Assembly: GCA_015904055.1 (NCBI GenBank)
Contig: JABMDE010000072.1
Location: forward strand, 1 to 25,464
Reading direction: 5' to 3'
From: Nitrospira sp.
GTDB lineage: Bacteria > Nitrospirota > Nitrospiria > Nitrospirales > Nitrospiraceae
DNA length: 25,464 bases
Under the pieces are notes generated by a model, which saw only the letters and a list, made by a program, of their open reading frames with translations, made no database searches and was not told where the DNA came from. This document shows, one piece after another, positions 1 through 6,533 of the stretch. How positions within the stretch are numbered: the stretch's first letter is position 1; each line of letters opens with the position of its first letter. A program made the position numbers and the translations under genes.

Positions 1-284
1 AGTTGAGCAGGGCTGCCGATTTCATTGACCTTCCTGATTGACTGAATGTCAGACGGTACCATGGTTTCGGCACGCGCCAGCACTTGGCGCCCTGCGTCGA
101 CCATTGTATGGCGGAAGTCATCGTAGCCCTGCACGGTGCCCGCTTCGGCAACGACTGGATGCTCCAAAATCCCTAAATCGACACCATGGACCAGCGTGAC
201 GTCCGTCGGGCGATAGAGATGGAATATCTGGGCGATAGCGGCGAATGTCTGATCAGACCAATCGACACCAATGACGACTCTCAT
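1..284 (-). CDS. Universal stress protein (UspA family), partial
   Basis: The reading frame starts at the ATG ending at 284 and runs off the left edge of the window, so only about 94 N-terminal residues are visible. The N-terminus MRVVIGVDWSDQTFAAI matches the start of UspA-fold proteins: a first beta strand followed by the V-D-x-S nucleotide-contacting segment. A later segment, TLVHGVDLG, fits the second strand. A GGAAAGG-type ribosome-binding site lies just upstream. It is the last visible gene of the minus-strand operon that begins at 3023. Usp proteins are cytoplasmic, often ATP-binding, and linked to stress survival. The glycine-rich ATP loop would lie beyond the window, so ATP binding cannot be judged. 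A two-domain Usp occurs at 17718-18563. Confidence 0.85.
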   Translation of the reverse strand, partial: MRVVIGVDWSDQTFAAIAQIFHLYRPTDVTLVHGVDLGILEHPVVAEAGTVQGYDDFRHTMVDAGRQVLARAETMVPSDIQSIRKVNEIGSPAQ

Positions 285-308
285 GCAATGGCCTTTCCCA
301 TCCAAGCA

Positions 309-854
309 TCAAAACAGTGGATGTGGCGCGATGCCAAACGGAAGCACGCGCGGTGATTCCCCGACATTGCCACGAAGACGCCACACACCGTTTTCCATGC
401 CAAGGTAATGCACTTCTTCATACCAACTATCGATAGGAATAAAGAGGCCGCTAGTTTTCGACTTGGCCCAGAGATGCCCTGTACAGGTGACCTCCAGCAC
501 TGCATCGCGACCCGATCCGACTTTGGTTATTTTTGTGAAGAGATGCGTGCTGGCAATCTCCTGATACTCATCAAAGAGATCTTTCCAGACTTTTCGGATA
601 TCGTCCGTCTTGAGCCCATGATAGTTGTACTGGGGAGAGTAAATGGCCATGACTTTTTCAAGGTCGTGGGCCTTCATCGCTTGCTCGGCCTGCTCAAAGG
701 TGTCGACGATGGCTTTACGCGTGGCCGCGTCGACTTCGATCACAGAACTGGTTGGAACGACGATCTTGGCCTGCGCCGTTCCTAGGCCAGTCAGGAAAAT
801 GAGGATAAGAAAAGTGGTGATGGCGACACGTCTGCTCCGGCCTCGAACGGTCAT
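309..854 (-). CDS. Exported NTF2-like (SnoaL-fold type) protein
   Basis: This 181-residue protein has an N-terminal signal peptide: arginines at the start, a hydrophobic run FLILIFLTGLGTAQA, and a likely cut after AQA near residue 29. The mature part contains the pattern AEQAMKAHDLEKVMAIYSP, typical of the first helices of NTF2-like folds, followed by beta-rich sequence ending in W-R-L-R-G-N-V. It is therefore probably a periplasmic small-molecule-binding or enzyme-like protein of unknown substrate. The frame is open further upstream, but an AGGAGG site sits five bases before the ATG ending at 854, so I use that start rather than the adjacent ATG at 857. It lies 53 bases downstream of the BCAM0308-type gene and is probably cotranscribed with it. 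Confidence 0.75.
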   Translation of the reverse strand: MTVRGRSRRVAITTFLILIFLTGLGTAQAKIVVPTSSVIEVDAATRKAIVDTFEQAEQAMKAHDLEKVMAIYSPQYNYHGLKTDDIRKVWKDLFDEYQEIASTHLFTKITKVGSGRDAVLEVTCTGHLWAKSKTSGLFIPIDSWYEEVHYLGMENGVWRLRGNVGESPRVLPFGIAPHPLF

Positions 855-907
855 CATTCCTCCTTCTATCGATGCGTCAGCGGTTGAATACGATTCGGCC
901 GCTGGTT

Positions 908-1408
908 TCATCTGGTCCAGGTTACTCGCACAAAATCTTCGTCCTTGCCGTACTGCAGCTCCAGCTCGCCATGATAGGCATGCTTCAACGCTTCGCCAAT
1001 GCGCCTGGGCAAGTGGGTGTCGGTCGTGGAAATGACGACGCCCTCGGGCTTGATATCGATTGACATAATCCGAGAGAGCGGGTGCTCCTTCTTTTCTACG
1101 TTCTCTGCATTTTTCACTAAACCGATGACCTGTTCATGGTGTTCGTCCTTGAACTCGCCCTTGATGGTGATGAGGCCTTTGGGATAGTTGTCGCGAATCC
1201 GCAAGCAGGCAGGGCAAATGATCTCGTCGGCATCAGCCGGTTTCATGCCCCACGTCCACCGTCCCTTGTGAAACACGGCTCCGCACTCAGTACAGATGGT
1301 CGGCTCTTTGAGTTTTCCACGCAGCTGATAGGTGTCGTGCTGATACTCCTGGATAGTCCGATCATGTCGTGCCCCCAAGCCTGCCGGTGTCTTCGTTTTG
1401 GCTGTCAT
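908..1408 (-). CDS. BCAM0308-family zinc-binding protein
   Basis: This 166-residue protein resembles the BCAM0308 family by pattern: a C-T-E-C knuckle followed by FHKGRWTWG, then CPACLRIRDNYPKG, a stretch AEHPL-like (KKEHPLSRIMSI), and a C-terminal section ISTTDTHLPRRIGEALKHAYHGEL. The two CxxC pairs would bind one zinc. The family is found beside stress genes in proteobacteria and Nitrospira; its biochemical role is not established to my knowledge. The start is the ATG at 1408, which overlaps the phosphoribosyltransferase stop codon (ATGA), implying translational coupling. A GAAGGAAG ribosome-binding site lies upstream. A longer open frame begins at 1465 but would overlap the upstream gene without a ribosome-binding site. 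Confidence 0.8.
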   Translation of the reverse strand: MTAKTKTPAGLGARHDRTIQEYQHDTYQLRGKLKEPTICTECGAVFHKGRWTWGMKPADADEIICPACLRIRDNYPKGLITIKGEFKDEHHEQVIGLVKNAENVEKKEHPLSRIMSIDIKPEGVVISTTDTHLPRRIGEALKHAYHGELELQYGKDEDFVRVTWTR

Positions 1409-2112
1409 GCGAACTTCCTTCTCATGACCAATGAGACCGTTGAAGACGGTGCCTGTTCCTTCCACTCCGACAGTGACTCGTCGGCTAGATTCAAATACTC
1501 CACCACATCGTGATCGCTGACCTGTGCAAAATCGAGATAGTGGCTACCAACGGACAAGAAGGGGTCCGGGGTGGAAAGGACAATCAACTCATCCACCTGC
1601 GTGCGAGCCTCTTGTATCGTCTCGACCGGACTAACTGGAACAGCTCCTATCAGGCGGCGTGGTTTGAAATGCCTGATTGACCGGGTAGATACAAAGAATG
1701 TGGACCCAGTGGCAATACCATCATCCACCAGTATGACGGTGCGGTCGGTGAGCGTGGGGAAGTATCGGCCCTGACGATATAGGGCTTGCCGTCGGGCGAT
1801 CTCTCCCTGTTGTACCTGAACCAACGCCTCGAAATCGGACTGAGAAAGACCGGACGTGACCACGGCATCATGATTCAGATAGATCCTGCCAGTCTCACCC
1901 ACTGCGCCTATGGCATACTCTGGGTTGTCTGGTGCTCCCAGCTTTCGAGCAATGAACACGTCTAGCGGCAGGTGCAGCCCCAGACTGAGCTGATACCCAA
2001 CTGCGACACCACCACGTGGAAGCGCGAGAATGATAGCGGCTGGGTCGTCGCGGAAGCGGATCAGTCGGTCAACAAGCCGACGACCCGCCTCTTCACGATC
2101 CTTGAATCTCAT
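1405..2112 (-). CDS. Phosphoribosyltransferase-domain protein
   Basis: This 235-residue protein carries a type I phosphoribosyltransferase domain. The PRPP-binding loop reads VILVDDGIATGST, with the two acidic residues followed by the glycine/threonine loop. The N-terminal part contains ILALPRGGVAVGYQLS and DVFIARKLGAPDNPEYAIGAV, typical of the stand-alone PRTases found in bacterial stress clusters. The substrate base is unknown. The ATG at 2112 is preferred over one six bases upstream because AAGG then has proper spacing. It sits between the small membrane protein gene (2149-2301) and the BCAM0308-type gene, whose start codon it overlaps by four bases, so it is part of the operon. Confidence 0.88.
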   Translation of the reverse strand: MRFKDREEAGRRLVDRLIRFRDDPAAIILALPRGGVAVGYQLSLGLHLPLDVFIARKLGAPDNPEYAIGAVGETGRIYLNHDAVVTSGLSQSDFEALVQVQQGEIARRQALYRQGRYFPTLTDRTVILVDDGIATGSTFFVSTRSIRHFKPRRLIGAVPVSPVETIQEARTQVDELIVLSTPDPFLSVGSHYLDFAQVSDHDVVEYLNLADESLSEWKEQAPSSTVSLVMRRKFA

Positions 2113-2148
2113 GGGCATCCTTTCTGTAGGGCCTGCACTTCCACATCG

Positions 2149-2301
2149 CTACATCAGACCGCTGGTGACGCCGACCCCGATGAGCGCTATTGCGAGCAGA
2201 ATCAGGATGAGCATGAGCACCAGGTGGTGATGCGGTCTGGGTTCATTCCCATCCCAATGGATGTCCCAAGGGATTTCGAGGTAACGAGGATGGCGAAACA
2301 T
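2149..2301 (-). CDS. Small single-span membrane protein, 50 residues
   Basis: A short frame encodes 50 residues starting MFRHPRYLEIPWDIHWDG and ending in a hydrophobic helix, LVLMLILILLAIALIGVGV, just before the stop. A strong AAAGGAGGG ribosome-binding site lies eight to ten bases upstream of the ATG. The gap to the Hsp20 stop codon (2319) is 17 bases and the gap to the phosphoribosyltransferase start is 36 bases, so it fills what would otherwise be a gap in the operon. The N-terminal half is rich in tryptophan, histidine and proline; the helix is predicted to cross the inner membrane. I do not recognise a family. The match of spacing, ribosome-binding site and helix supports a real gene. 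Confidence 0.75.
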   Translation of the reverse strand: MFRHPRYLEIPWDIHWDGNEPRPHHHLVLMLILILLAIALIGVGVTSGLM

Positions 2302-2318
2302 GATGCCCTCCTTTCTCC

Positions 2319-2792
2319 TTAGGCCACTTTCACTTCAATCGCTTTAGGCTTCGCCTTTTCCGACTTCGCAAGATGGACCTTCAGCACGCCGTCTTTGTAT
2401 TCGGCTGTCACCTTGCTGCCATCCGCATCTTCCGGCAATGTAAAACTCCGCAGAAAACTGCCGTAGGCCCGCTCGACACGATGATATTTCTTTCCCTTTT
2501 CTTCCTTTTCGTATTTCCGCTCGCCGCTGATTGCGAGTACATCGTCATGGACATTGATCTTGATCTCTTCTTTCTTCATTTCAGGAATTTCGGCTTTGAT
2601 CACATATTCCTTCTCGTCTTCCGAGATATCCACTAGCGGCGACCACTCTGTGACGGTGATGGCCTCCTTCTTATCGCCACCGGTAGAAGCTGGGGTGCGA
2701 CCGAACAAACTCGACAATCGTTTCTCCATCTCATCGATCTCCTTGAACGGATTCCATCGTGTCGTCGGTTCCCATCTGGTTAATACGCTCAT
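2319..2792 (-). CDS. Small heat-shock protein, Hsp20/alpha-crystallin family
   Basis: This 157-residue protein has the standard bacterial Hsp20 layout: an N-terminal region with W-N-P-F-K-E-I-D-E-M-E, an alpha-crystallin domain from about residue 50 (WSPLVDISEDEKEYVIKAE) to residue 140, and the conserved A-E-Y-K-D-G-V-L-K-V-H-L near its end. The I-x-V tail motif is seen as IEVKV. Such proteins are ATP-independent cytoplasmic holdases. The ATG at 2792 is chosen because AGGAGGG lies six bases upstream; another ATG at 2798 is too close to that site. It is the second gene of the operon, 21 bases after the small winged-helix-like gene, and a -24/-12 promoter precedes the pair. Confidence 0.95.
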   Translation of the reverse strand: MSVLTRWEPTTRWNPFKEIDEMEKRLSSLFGRTPASTGGDKKEAITVTEWSPLVDISEDEKEYVIKAEIPEMKKEEIKINVHDDVLAISGERKYEKEEKGKKYHRVERAYGSFLRSFTLPEDADGSKVTAEYKDGVLKVHLAKSEKAKPKAIEVKVA

Positions 2793-2813
2793 GACCATCC
2801 CTCCTGTGTGTTG

Positions 2814-3023
2814 TTATGAGTGTCTGATGCTCGGCGTCACGCGGTACTGCCCACGCCCTTGTAAAGTCAGGATCACGTCGCCTTCCCGACTGAGACGGTC
2901 GATCTCAAGGAAGATTTGATTCCACGTCAGCCCCGCACAGTTGTGGACGATTTCCTCCAGATCACACCCCGGGCAACGTGCCACAAATCCCATGACTGCT
3001 TGTGTCGGTGCCTCCTGTGTCAT
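2814..3023 (-). CDS. Small winged-helix-like protein, WNQ[VI]F family (copy 1)
   Basis: This 69-residue protein begins MTQEAPTQAVMGF and contains LEEIVHNCAGLTWNQIFLEI followed by DRLSREGDVILTLQGRGQYR. The order of two helices, a helix with W-N-Q-I-F-x-x-I-D-x-L-S-R-x-G, then a strand-turn-strand with G-x-G-x-Y-x-V fits a minimal winged helix, so DNA binding is possible but unproven. It is clearly related to the protein at 5604-5846 and to the broken gene at 6534-6717. I do not recognise a named family. A strong AAGGAGGGAGG ribosome-binding site precedes the ATG at 3023. It is the first gene of the minus-strand stress operon, with a sigma-54-type promoter 45 bases upstream. Confidence 0.75.
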   Translation of the reverse strand: MTQEAPTQAVMGFVARCPGCDLEEIVHNCAGLTWNQIFLEIDRLSREGDVILTLQGRGQYRVTPSIRHS

Positions 3024-3067
3024 GACCTCCCTCCTTATTAAGGCAACCATTGCTGCGATGACACTAG

Positions 3068-3083
3068 TGCATTGATGGTGCCA
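3068..3083 (-). promoter_or_regulatory. Sigma-54 (-24/-12) promoter of the minus-strand stress operon
   Basis: On the minus strand the sequence reads TGGCACCATCAATGCA. The invariant GG and GC are separated by exactly ten bases, and both flanks fit the RpoN consensus (TGGCAC, then TGC followed by A or T). The GC is about 46 bases upstream of the ATG at 3023, so transcription should begin near 3057. No activator gene is visible in the window. Confidence 0.8.
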
Positions 3084-3434
3084 GGGGTCGAGACAGAAAG
3101 GATCTACAAGAAAATGCGCGGTTCAAGGCAAAAGGGTGAACTGAGAGCGACTCAGAGTGAGAAGAGTCTGTGGCGTTACGGGACAGTGGCGCCTAGGAGG
3201 CTGTTGCCTCTTTCAACATTGGTCGACACAGGCAGTGAGAGCACAGTGATGTTGCCACATCAGTGTCATGAGTCTACCTGGACAGGCAATACCTGGTTCG
3301 CTGTTGCACCTTGCCTATCGTTCCTCACTGTTCTGTTGATGCTTACCCCAACCGATTGCTTGGTCCGATGAGTGCGCTTCGTATCTCCATGAGCCAAGTG
3401 TTGAAATCAATGAAAGATCTGTCCATGCCCACTG
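3084..3434. other. Shared upstream region between two divergent sigma-54 promoters
   Basis: This gap holds no convincing gene: the longest frame, on the plus strand from 3072, lacks a ribosome-binding site and any recognisable composition. It contains an imperfect dyad at 3243-3266, three TGTTGC words at 3202, 3250 and 3302, and a TGTTG-N7-CAACA inverted repeat at 3202-3218. These lie at distances from both promoters that suit binding of a sigma-54 activator, which is an inference. Confidence 0.5.
3243..3266. promoter_or_regulatory. Imperfect dyad, candidate activator-binding site
   Basis: ACAGTGATGT and ACATCAGTGT form ten-base arms with one mismatch around a four-base centre. The centre is about 170 bases from the leftward -24/-12 promoter and about 180 bases from the rightward one, in the usual range for an enhancer-binding-protein site. 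The function is inferred from position and symmetry only. Confidence 0.35.
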
Positions 3435-3450
3435 TGGCATTGAGATTGCT
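3435..3450 (+). promoter_or_regulatory. Sigma-54 (-24/-12) promoter of the FBP aldolase/phosphatase gene
   Basis: The sequence TGGCATTGAGATTGCT has GG and GC ten bases apart and a perfect TTGCT at -12. The expected transcription start is near 3461, giving a leader of about 48 bases to the ATG at 3509. Confidence 0.78.
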
Positions 3451-3508
3451 CAATGTAGACGGAGGCAGGAACTCGATTCCATTATTGTCGTAGAGAAGGA
3501 GTATTGCC

Positions 3509-4615
3509 ATGAAAGTCACCCTCAGCATCATCAAGGCTGATATCGGTTCGATCGGAGGCCATATCTGTCCCTCCAGGCAATTGCTAGATACTGTTCGGAA
3601 TTACATCACCAAGCATGGCTCCGCTCTGTTGATTGACCATTACGTCAGCAGTACCGGTGACGATATCGCGATCTTGATGAGCCACCGGCATGGCGTGGGA
3701 CACGCAGCTGTTCATAAGCTGGCGTGGGATGCCTTCCTCGCTTGGACAGAAGTGGCCAAGCGGCAGGGGTTGTACGGTGCCGGTCAGGATTTGTTGAAAG
3801 ATGCCTTTTCAGGCAATGTGCGCGGGATGGGGCCCGCCGTGGCGGAGATGGAATTCCACGAGCGGCCGAATGAGCCCTTTCTATTCTTGGCGGCCGATAA
3901 GACCGATCCAGGCGCCTTTAATCTCCCGCTCTATCTGGCTTTCGCCGACCCCATGAACACCCCGGGTTTGATGTTGGCGCCCAACATGGCGCAAGGCTTT
4001 CGGTTCGTCATCATGGATGTGAATCATACCGAAGGGGATCGGATCATCGAGCTCACTGCCCCGAAGGAATTGTACGACATCGCCGCCCTGTTGCGGGATA
4101 CTGAACGGTACGTCGTCGAATCGATCTGGTCCGTCGCCAGCGGTGACCAAGCCGTGGTGGCATCGACCTCCCGGCTACATAACATTGCCGGGAAGTACAC
4201 AGGTAAGGACGACCCGGTGATGCTGATTCGGGTACAGAAGGATTTTCCGGCAACGGGCGAAGTGTTAGCGCCCTATGCAGTCGGTGCGTATGTGGCAGGT
4301 GGTATGCGGGGATCTCACCAGATGCCCCTGATGCCGGTCCCGCTTCAGTCGGGCATCAGCTATTTCGATGGCCCTCCAGTGATCACCTGTGCGGCCTTCG
4401 CCATGCACGAAGGACGGCTTACCGAACCAGTGGACGCGTTCGTCCATCCGTTCTGGAACCGAGTCCGAGACACCGTCTCCGACAAAGCCATCGGCATGCG
4501 ACGCCAAGGGTTCTTCGGTGCGGCCATGCTGCCCATGGCGGAATTGGAGTATACCGGCATCATGGAAAACCTAAAGGCACTGGAACCACGATTCCATGTG
4601 CGCATCGATTCGTGA
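3509..4615 (+). CDS. fbp: Fructose-1,6-bisphosphate aldolase/phosphatase (archaeal type)
   Basis: This 368-residue protein matches the bifunctional FBP aldolase/phosphatase family known from archaea and deep-branching bacteria, which joins two triose phosphates and then removes the 1-phosphate, making gluconeogenesis one-way. Visible signatures are the N-terminal KADIGSIGGH (D11, H18, metal ligands), STGDD near residues 48-52, AADKTDPGAFN near 128-138, and GKYTGKDDP near 228-236, where a tyrosine and a lysine fit the Schiff-base region of studied members. The length is typical. An AGAAGGAG ribosome-binding site precedes the ATG. It appears to be a single-gene transcript under a -24/-12 promoter, diverging from the stress operon. 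In an autotroph using the reductive TCA cycle it would feed hexose synthesis. Confidence 0.95.
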   Translation: MKVTLSIIKADIGSIGGHICPSRQLLDTVRNYITKHGSALLIDHYVSSTGDDIAILMSHRHGVGHAAVHKLAWDAFLAWTEVAKRQGLYGAGQDLLKDAFSGNVRGMGPAVAEMEFHERPNEPFLFLAADKTDPGAFNLPLYLAFADPMNTPGLMLAPNMAQGFRFVIMDVNHTEGDRIIELTAPKELYDIAALLRDTERYVVESIWSVASGDQAVVASTSRLHNIAGKYTGKDDPVMLIRVQKDFPATGEVLAPYAVGAYVAGGMRGSHQMPLMPVPLQSGISYFDGPPVITCAAFAMHEGRLTEPVDAFVHPFWNRVRDTVSDKAIGMRRQGFFGAAMLPMAELEYTGIMENLKALEPRFHVRIDS

Positions 4616-4923
4616 TTGCTGGATGCGGAACGGGAGATTATGCACCGCGTCGCTTCCGCATAGCCGCCGAGTCTCTGTTAAGACACCAGTAGGGCTCGTT
4701 CCTTGGCATGGCACGTTGCGAATCCATTCATGACATCTGGCGCGACCTCTGACTCCCAATGAGGTGTCAAGATCAGGGCCAGGCTGGAACCCACCGAGCC
4801 AAGAAGTTGGAGGAAAGAGTGCGTAACACCAGTTCGGGAGAAAGTCACAATCCATTGTCCAAGAGCCTGTAGCCTCCTGCTCCGATTGGCTGCTTAGCTG
4901 ATCGGCGTTCGTGATGCCGTCGC
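4616..4923. other. Intergenic region after fbp
   Basis: No credible gene is seen here. A perfect 8-base inverted repeat (ATGCGGAA at 4623-4630, TTCCGCAT at 4654-4661) follows the fbp stop codon and could form a hairpin with a 23-base loop. It lacks a T-run, so intrinsic termination is uncertain. A TGGCATG...TTGC string near 4710 resembles sigma-54 sites but has the wrong spacing. The facing gene ends at 4924, so this is a convergent gap. Confidence 0.5.
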
Positions 4924-5172
4924 TCATCGACGGCGGATCGAACGAGACGACGAACGACGTGGCGACGATTTTCCAACCAGTTGGAGCTGGAGAGAAACGA
5001 CCCCCTGTTGTGCCCACCGATTGAGCAACACCAGCCGATCCATATACTCTCCGCAGTTGACGCAACGCCATCCGATCACGTCGTGCCCTATATGTGTAGG
5101 GCTGGCCACATCGGAATAGCTTTCCACGATCAGACCATGACATCGTGGACATTCGTGTCGTTGTGATCTCAT
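4924..5172 (-). CDS. Small zinc-ribbon protein
   Basis: This 82-residue protein starts MRSQRHECPRCHGLIVESYS and has a second knuckle, W-R-C-V-N-C-G-E-Y-M-D-R. The two CxxC pairs about 30 residues apart make a rubredoxin-like zinc ribbon. The C-terminus is rich in serine and arginine and ends R-S-I-R-R-R. The ATG at 5172 is supported by GAGGAGG seven bases upstream; the frame stays open further but without such a site. It stands alone on the minus strand in the small-protein island. The function is unknown; a regulatory or nucleic-acid-contacting role is possible from the basic tail but not shown. Confidence 0.7.
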   Translation of the reverse strand: MRSQRHECPRCHGLIVESYSDVASPTHIGHDVIGWRCVNCGEYMDRLVLLNRWAQQGVVSLQLQLVGKSSPRRSSSRSIRRR

Positions 5173-5603
5173 AGCCCATCCTCCTCTTGTTGAAATTGGA
5201 ACAGCGGTGAAACCGCCAGGCACTGAGTAAGCTTGAACGCCGGTTGAAGTACAGCCCGAGCAATAGGCGTGCCGTGATCAGCGAAGACCGAGAACTGTTG
5301 GGAGGTATGAGGTTGGAGGCCGCCTTCGTTACAAATAATACGGATGCTCAACCAAAACCGTGGAATTCCATAGGCCCCAGCTCATGGAGGAGCTTGCTCT
5401 CCACTTGACAGCCGAGCTCACCAAGTATGCTGTCAGTGAAGACTTGGTAAGTCTCTGAACAGCTCCGCCGTTCGGCGCCTGATTCGATTCATGCATGCCA
5501 GTAATATTTCTTTGTGCATCTAGACCATTGCCTAGTATCCCTCTCCGCTCATTTTCCCCACAATGCGTCGCGCGAGATGGGGACTTCATCAAGGAGGTGC
5601 CCT
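5173..5603. other. Intergenic region between two divergent small genes
   Basis: I see no supported gene in this 431-base gap; the frames that cross it lack ribosome-binding sites and family resemblance. A short inverted repeat (GCGGT at 5204-5208, ACCGC at 5212-5216) lies just upstream of the leftward zinc-ribbon gene. A TTGACA word occurs at about 5407 but has no well-placed -10 partner. No -24/-12 element is found ahead of the gene at 5604. Confidence 0.4.
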
Positions 5604-5846
5604 ATGGCGATCGCGGCGATCGTTGCTCGCGTGCACCATGCGTTGGACCAGCTCGGCACCGATTGCTCCATGGAAGAGGTGGTGCACCTCTGTCCGGAGC
5701 TCTCGTGGAACCAAGTGTTTCTCGCGATCGATGATTTGAGTCGAAGCGGACTGATTCGTTTAATGCTGGATGGCGACAGGGCCTATCGAGTGCAGGTCCA
5801 TCAGGCCGTCATGGTCGCAGCTTCCCTTGCAGCACCAGCTTCTTAG
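5604..5846 (+). CDS. Small winged-helix-like protein, WNQ[VI]F family (copy 2)
   Basis: This 80-residue protein is a paralogue of copy 1 at 2814-3023. Its core MEEVVHLCPELSWNQVFLAI followed by DDLSRSGLIRLMLDGDRAYR aligns without gaps to the core of copy 1. It has a longer N-terminal helix (MAIAAIVARVHHALDQLG) and an alanine-rich tail. The pattern fits a minimal winged helix, with the WNQVF helix in the recognition position and a G-x-x-x-Y-x-V wing. The ATG at 5604 has a near-perfect AAGGAGGTG site five bases upstream. It is followed by a hairpin at 5868-5884 that may end the transcript. The role is unknown; a DNA-binding function is inferred from fold pattern only. Confidence 0.78.
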   Translation: MAIAAIVARVHHALDQLGTDCSMEEVVHLCPELSWNQVFLAIDDLSRSGLIRLMLDGDRAYRVQVHQAVMVAASLAAPAS

Positions 5847-5867
5847 TATGAGTGTGTATTCGCACAG

Positions 5868-5890
5868 ACTAGGGAATCCCTAGTTCTTCT
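5868..5890 (+). terminator. Palindrome followed by a pyrimidine run, candidate terminator
   Basis: ACTAGGG and CCCTAGT form a 7-base stem around AAT at 5868-5884, followed by TCTTCTC. It lies 22 bases after the stop codon at 5846. The stem is short and the run is not pure T, so it could instead be an operator for the next gene. Confidence 0.4.
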
Positions 5891-5957
5891 CATGGTGGGG
5901 ATTGTAGTAGAAATTGACCTTTCTCGGTCTCACGAGGTGTGTGGCCGGAGTATCTCG

Positions 5958-6200
5958 ATGGAAAATCCTCAGCAAGTATCGGAAGACAAGAGTTCGACAC
6001 TCGAAGAAGCGGAGGTGTCTATGGAAACCCCCATGATTCAGGAAACCGATCAGAAGTCCAGCAGAGCCACCTCGAACTCGCACTGTTCTCATCAACGGCT
6101 CATCGACGACGTCCTGACCAGGGGCGGCAAGCGGACCGGCAAGGTTCGCTGTCTCGAGTGCGGAACCGCCTTCGATGACCCCTATCAGGGTTCGAAGTGA
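5958..6200 (+). CDS. Small zinc-knuckle protein
   Basis: This 80-residue protein has an acidic, low-complexity N-terminal half (MENPQQVSEDKSSTLEEAEV) and a C-terminal part with H-C-S-H followed by RLIDDVLTRGGKRTGKVRC and L-E-C-G-T-A-F. The CxxH and CxxC pairs about 25 residues apart could hold one zinc. The ATG at 5958 is chosen because GGAG lies seven bases upstream; an earlier ATG at 5892 has no such site. I do not recognise a family. Its neighbours are other small proteins. A CCGTG-AATA-CACGG hairpin at 6206-6219 follows the stop codon. Confidence 0.6.
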   Translation: MENPQQVSEDKSSTLEEAEVSMETPMIQETDQKSSRATSNSHCSHQRLIDDVLTRGGKRTGKVRCLECGTAFDDPYQGSK

Positions 6201-6457
6201 CGTGCCCGTGAATACACGGTACAACCTCGCTTGCGTAGTGCTGTCCTCCAAGAGGATGCTCTTAACATAGACGATACTTCGAGCCTGGCTTGACCTGTGC
6301 GGTATTCAGCCACAGGAACTCCTTCTAGCATTGCCGCAAAATTCCCCAGCCCATACAGTGGAGCCCGTACACATCGGTTGCTAACTAAGATGCCGAAGGC
6401 CCTCAAAGGCATCATTTATAATGATGTTTGGAGCCGTCGTTTCATTGGGGATCCGAG

Positions 6458-6473
6458 TGGCATCTAAGCTGCA
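6458..6473 (+). promoter_or_regulatory. Sigma-54 (-24/-12) promoter of the small-protein operon
   Basis: TGGCATCTAAGCTGCA has GG and GC ten bases apart. The GC lies 62 bases before the ATG at 6534, nearly the same as at the fbp promoter. It should drive the broken WNQ[VI]F gene, the DUF2934 gene and the PepSY gene. Confidence 0.72.
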
Positions 6474-6533
6474 CAAGGAGCTTCCAGTTCACAGAGAACA
6501 ATACAGGCGTTATGACCAAGAGAGGGGTCCATC

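Noticed and set aside
3072..3371. 99-residue frame in the divergent promoter region
   Set aside because: No ribosome-binding site, low-quality composition, and it spans both -24/-12 control regions' upstream DNA.
4710..4725. TGGCATGGCACGTTGC as a sigma-54 promoter after fbp
   Set aside because: The GG to GC spacing is eleven bases instead of ten, and no gene starts suitably downstream.
5204..5218. TGGCGGTTTCACCGC on the minus strand as a sigma-54 promoter of the zinc-ribbon gene at 4924-5172
   Set aside because: Spacing fits, but two of the usual -24 bases and the TT before the -12 GC are missing; the match is also explained by a short inverted repeat.
4571..5263. 230-residue minus-strand frame
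   Set aside because: It overlaps the better supported zinc-ribbon gene and the fbp 3' end, with no ribosome-binding site or family resemblance.
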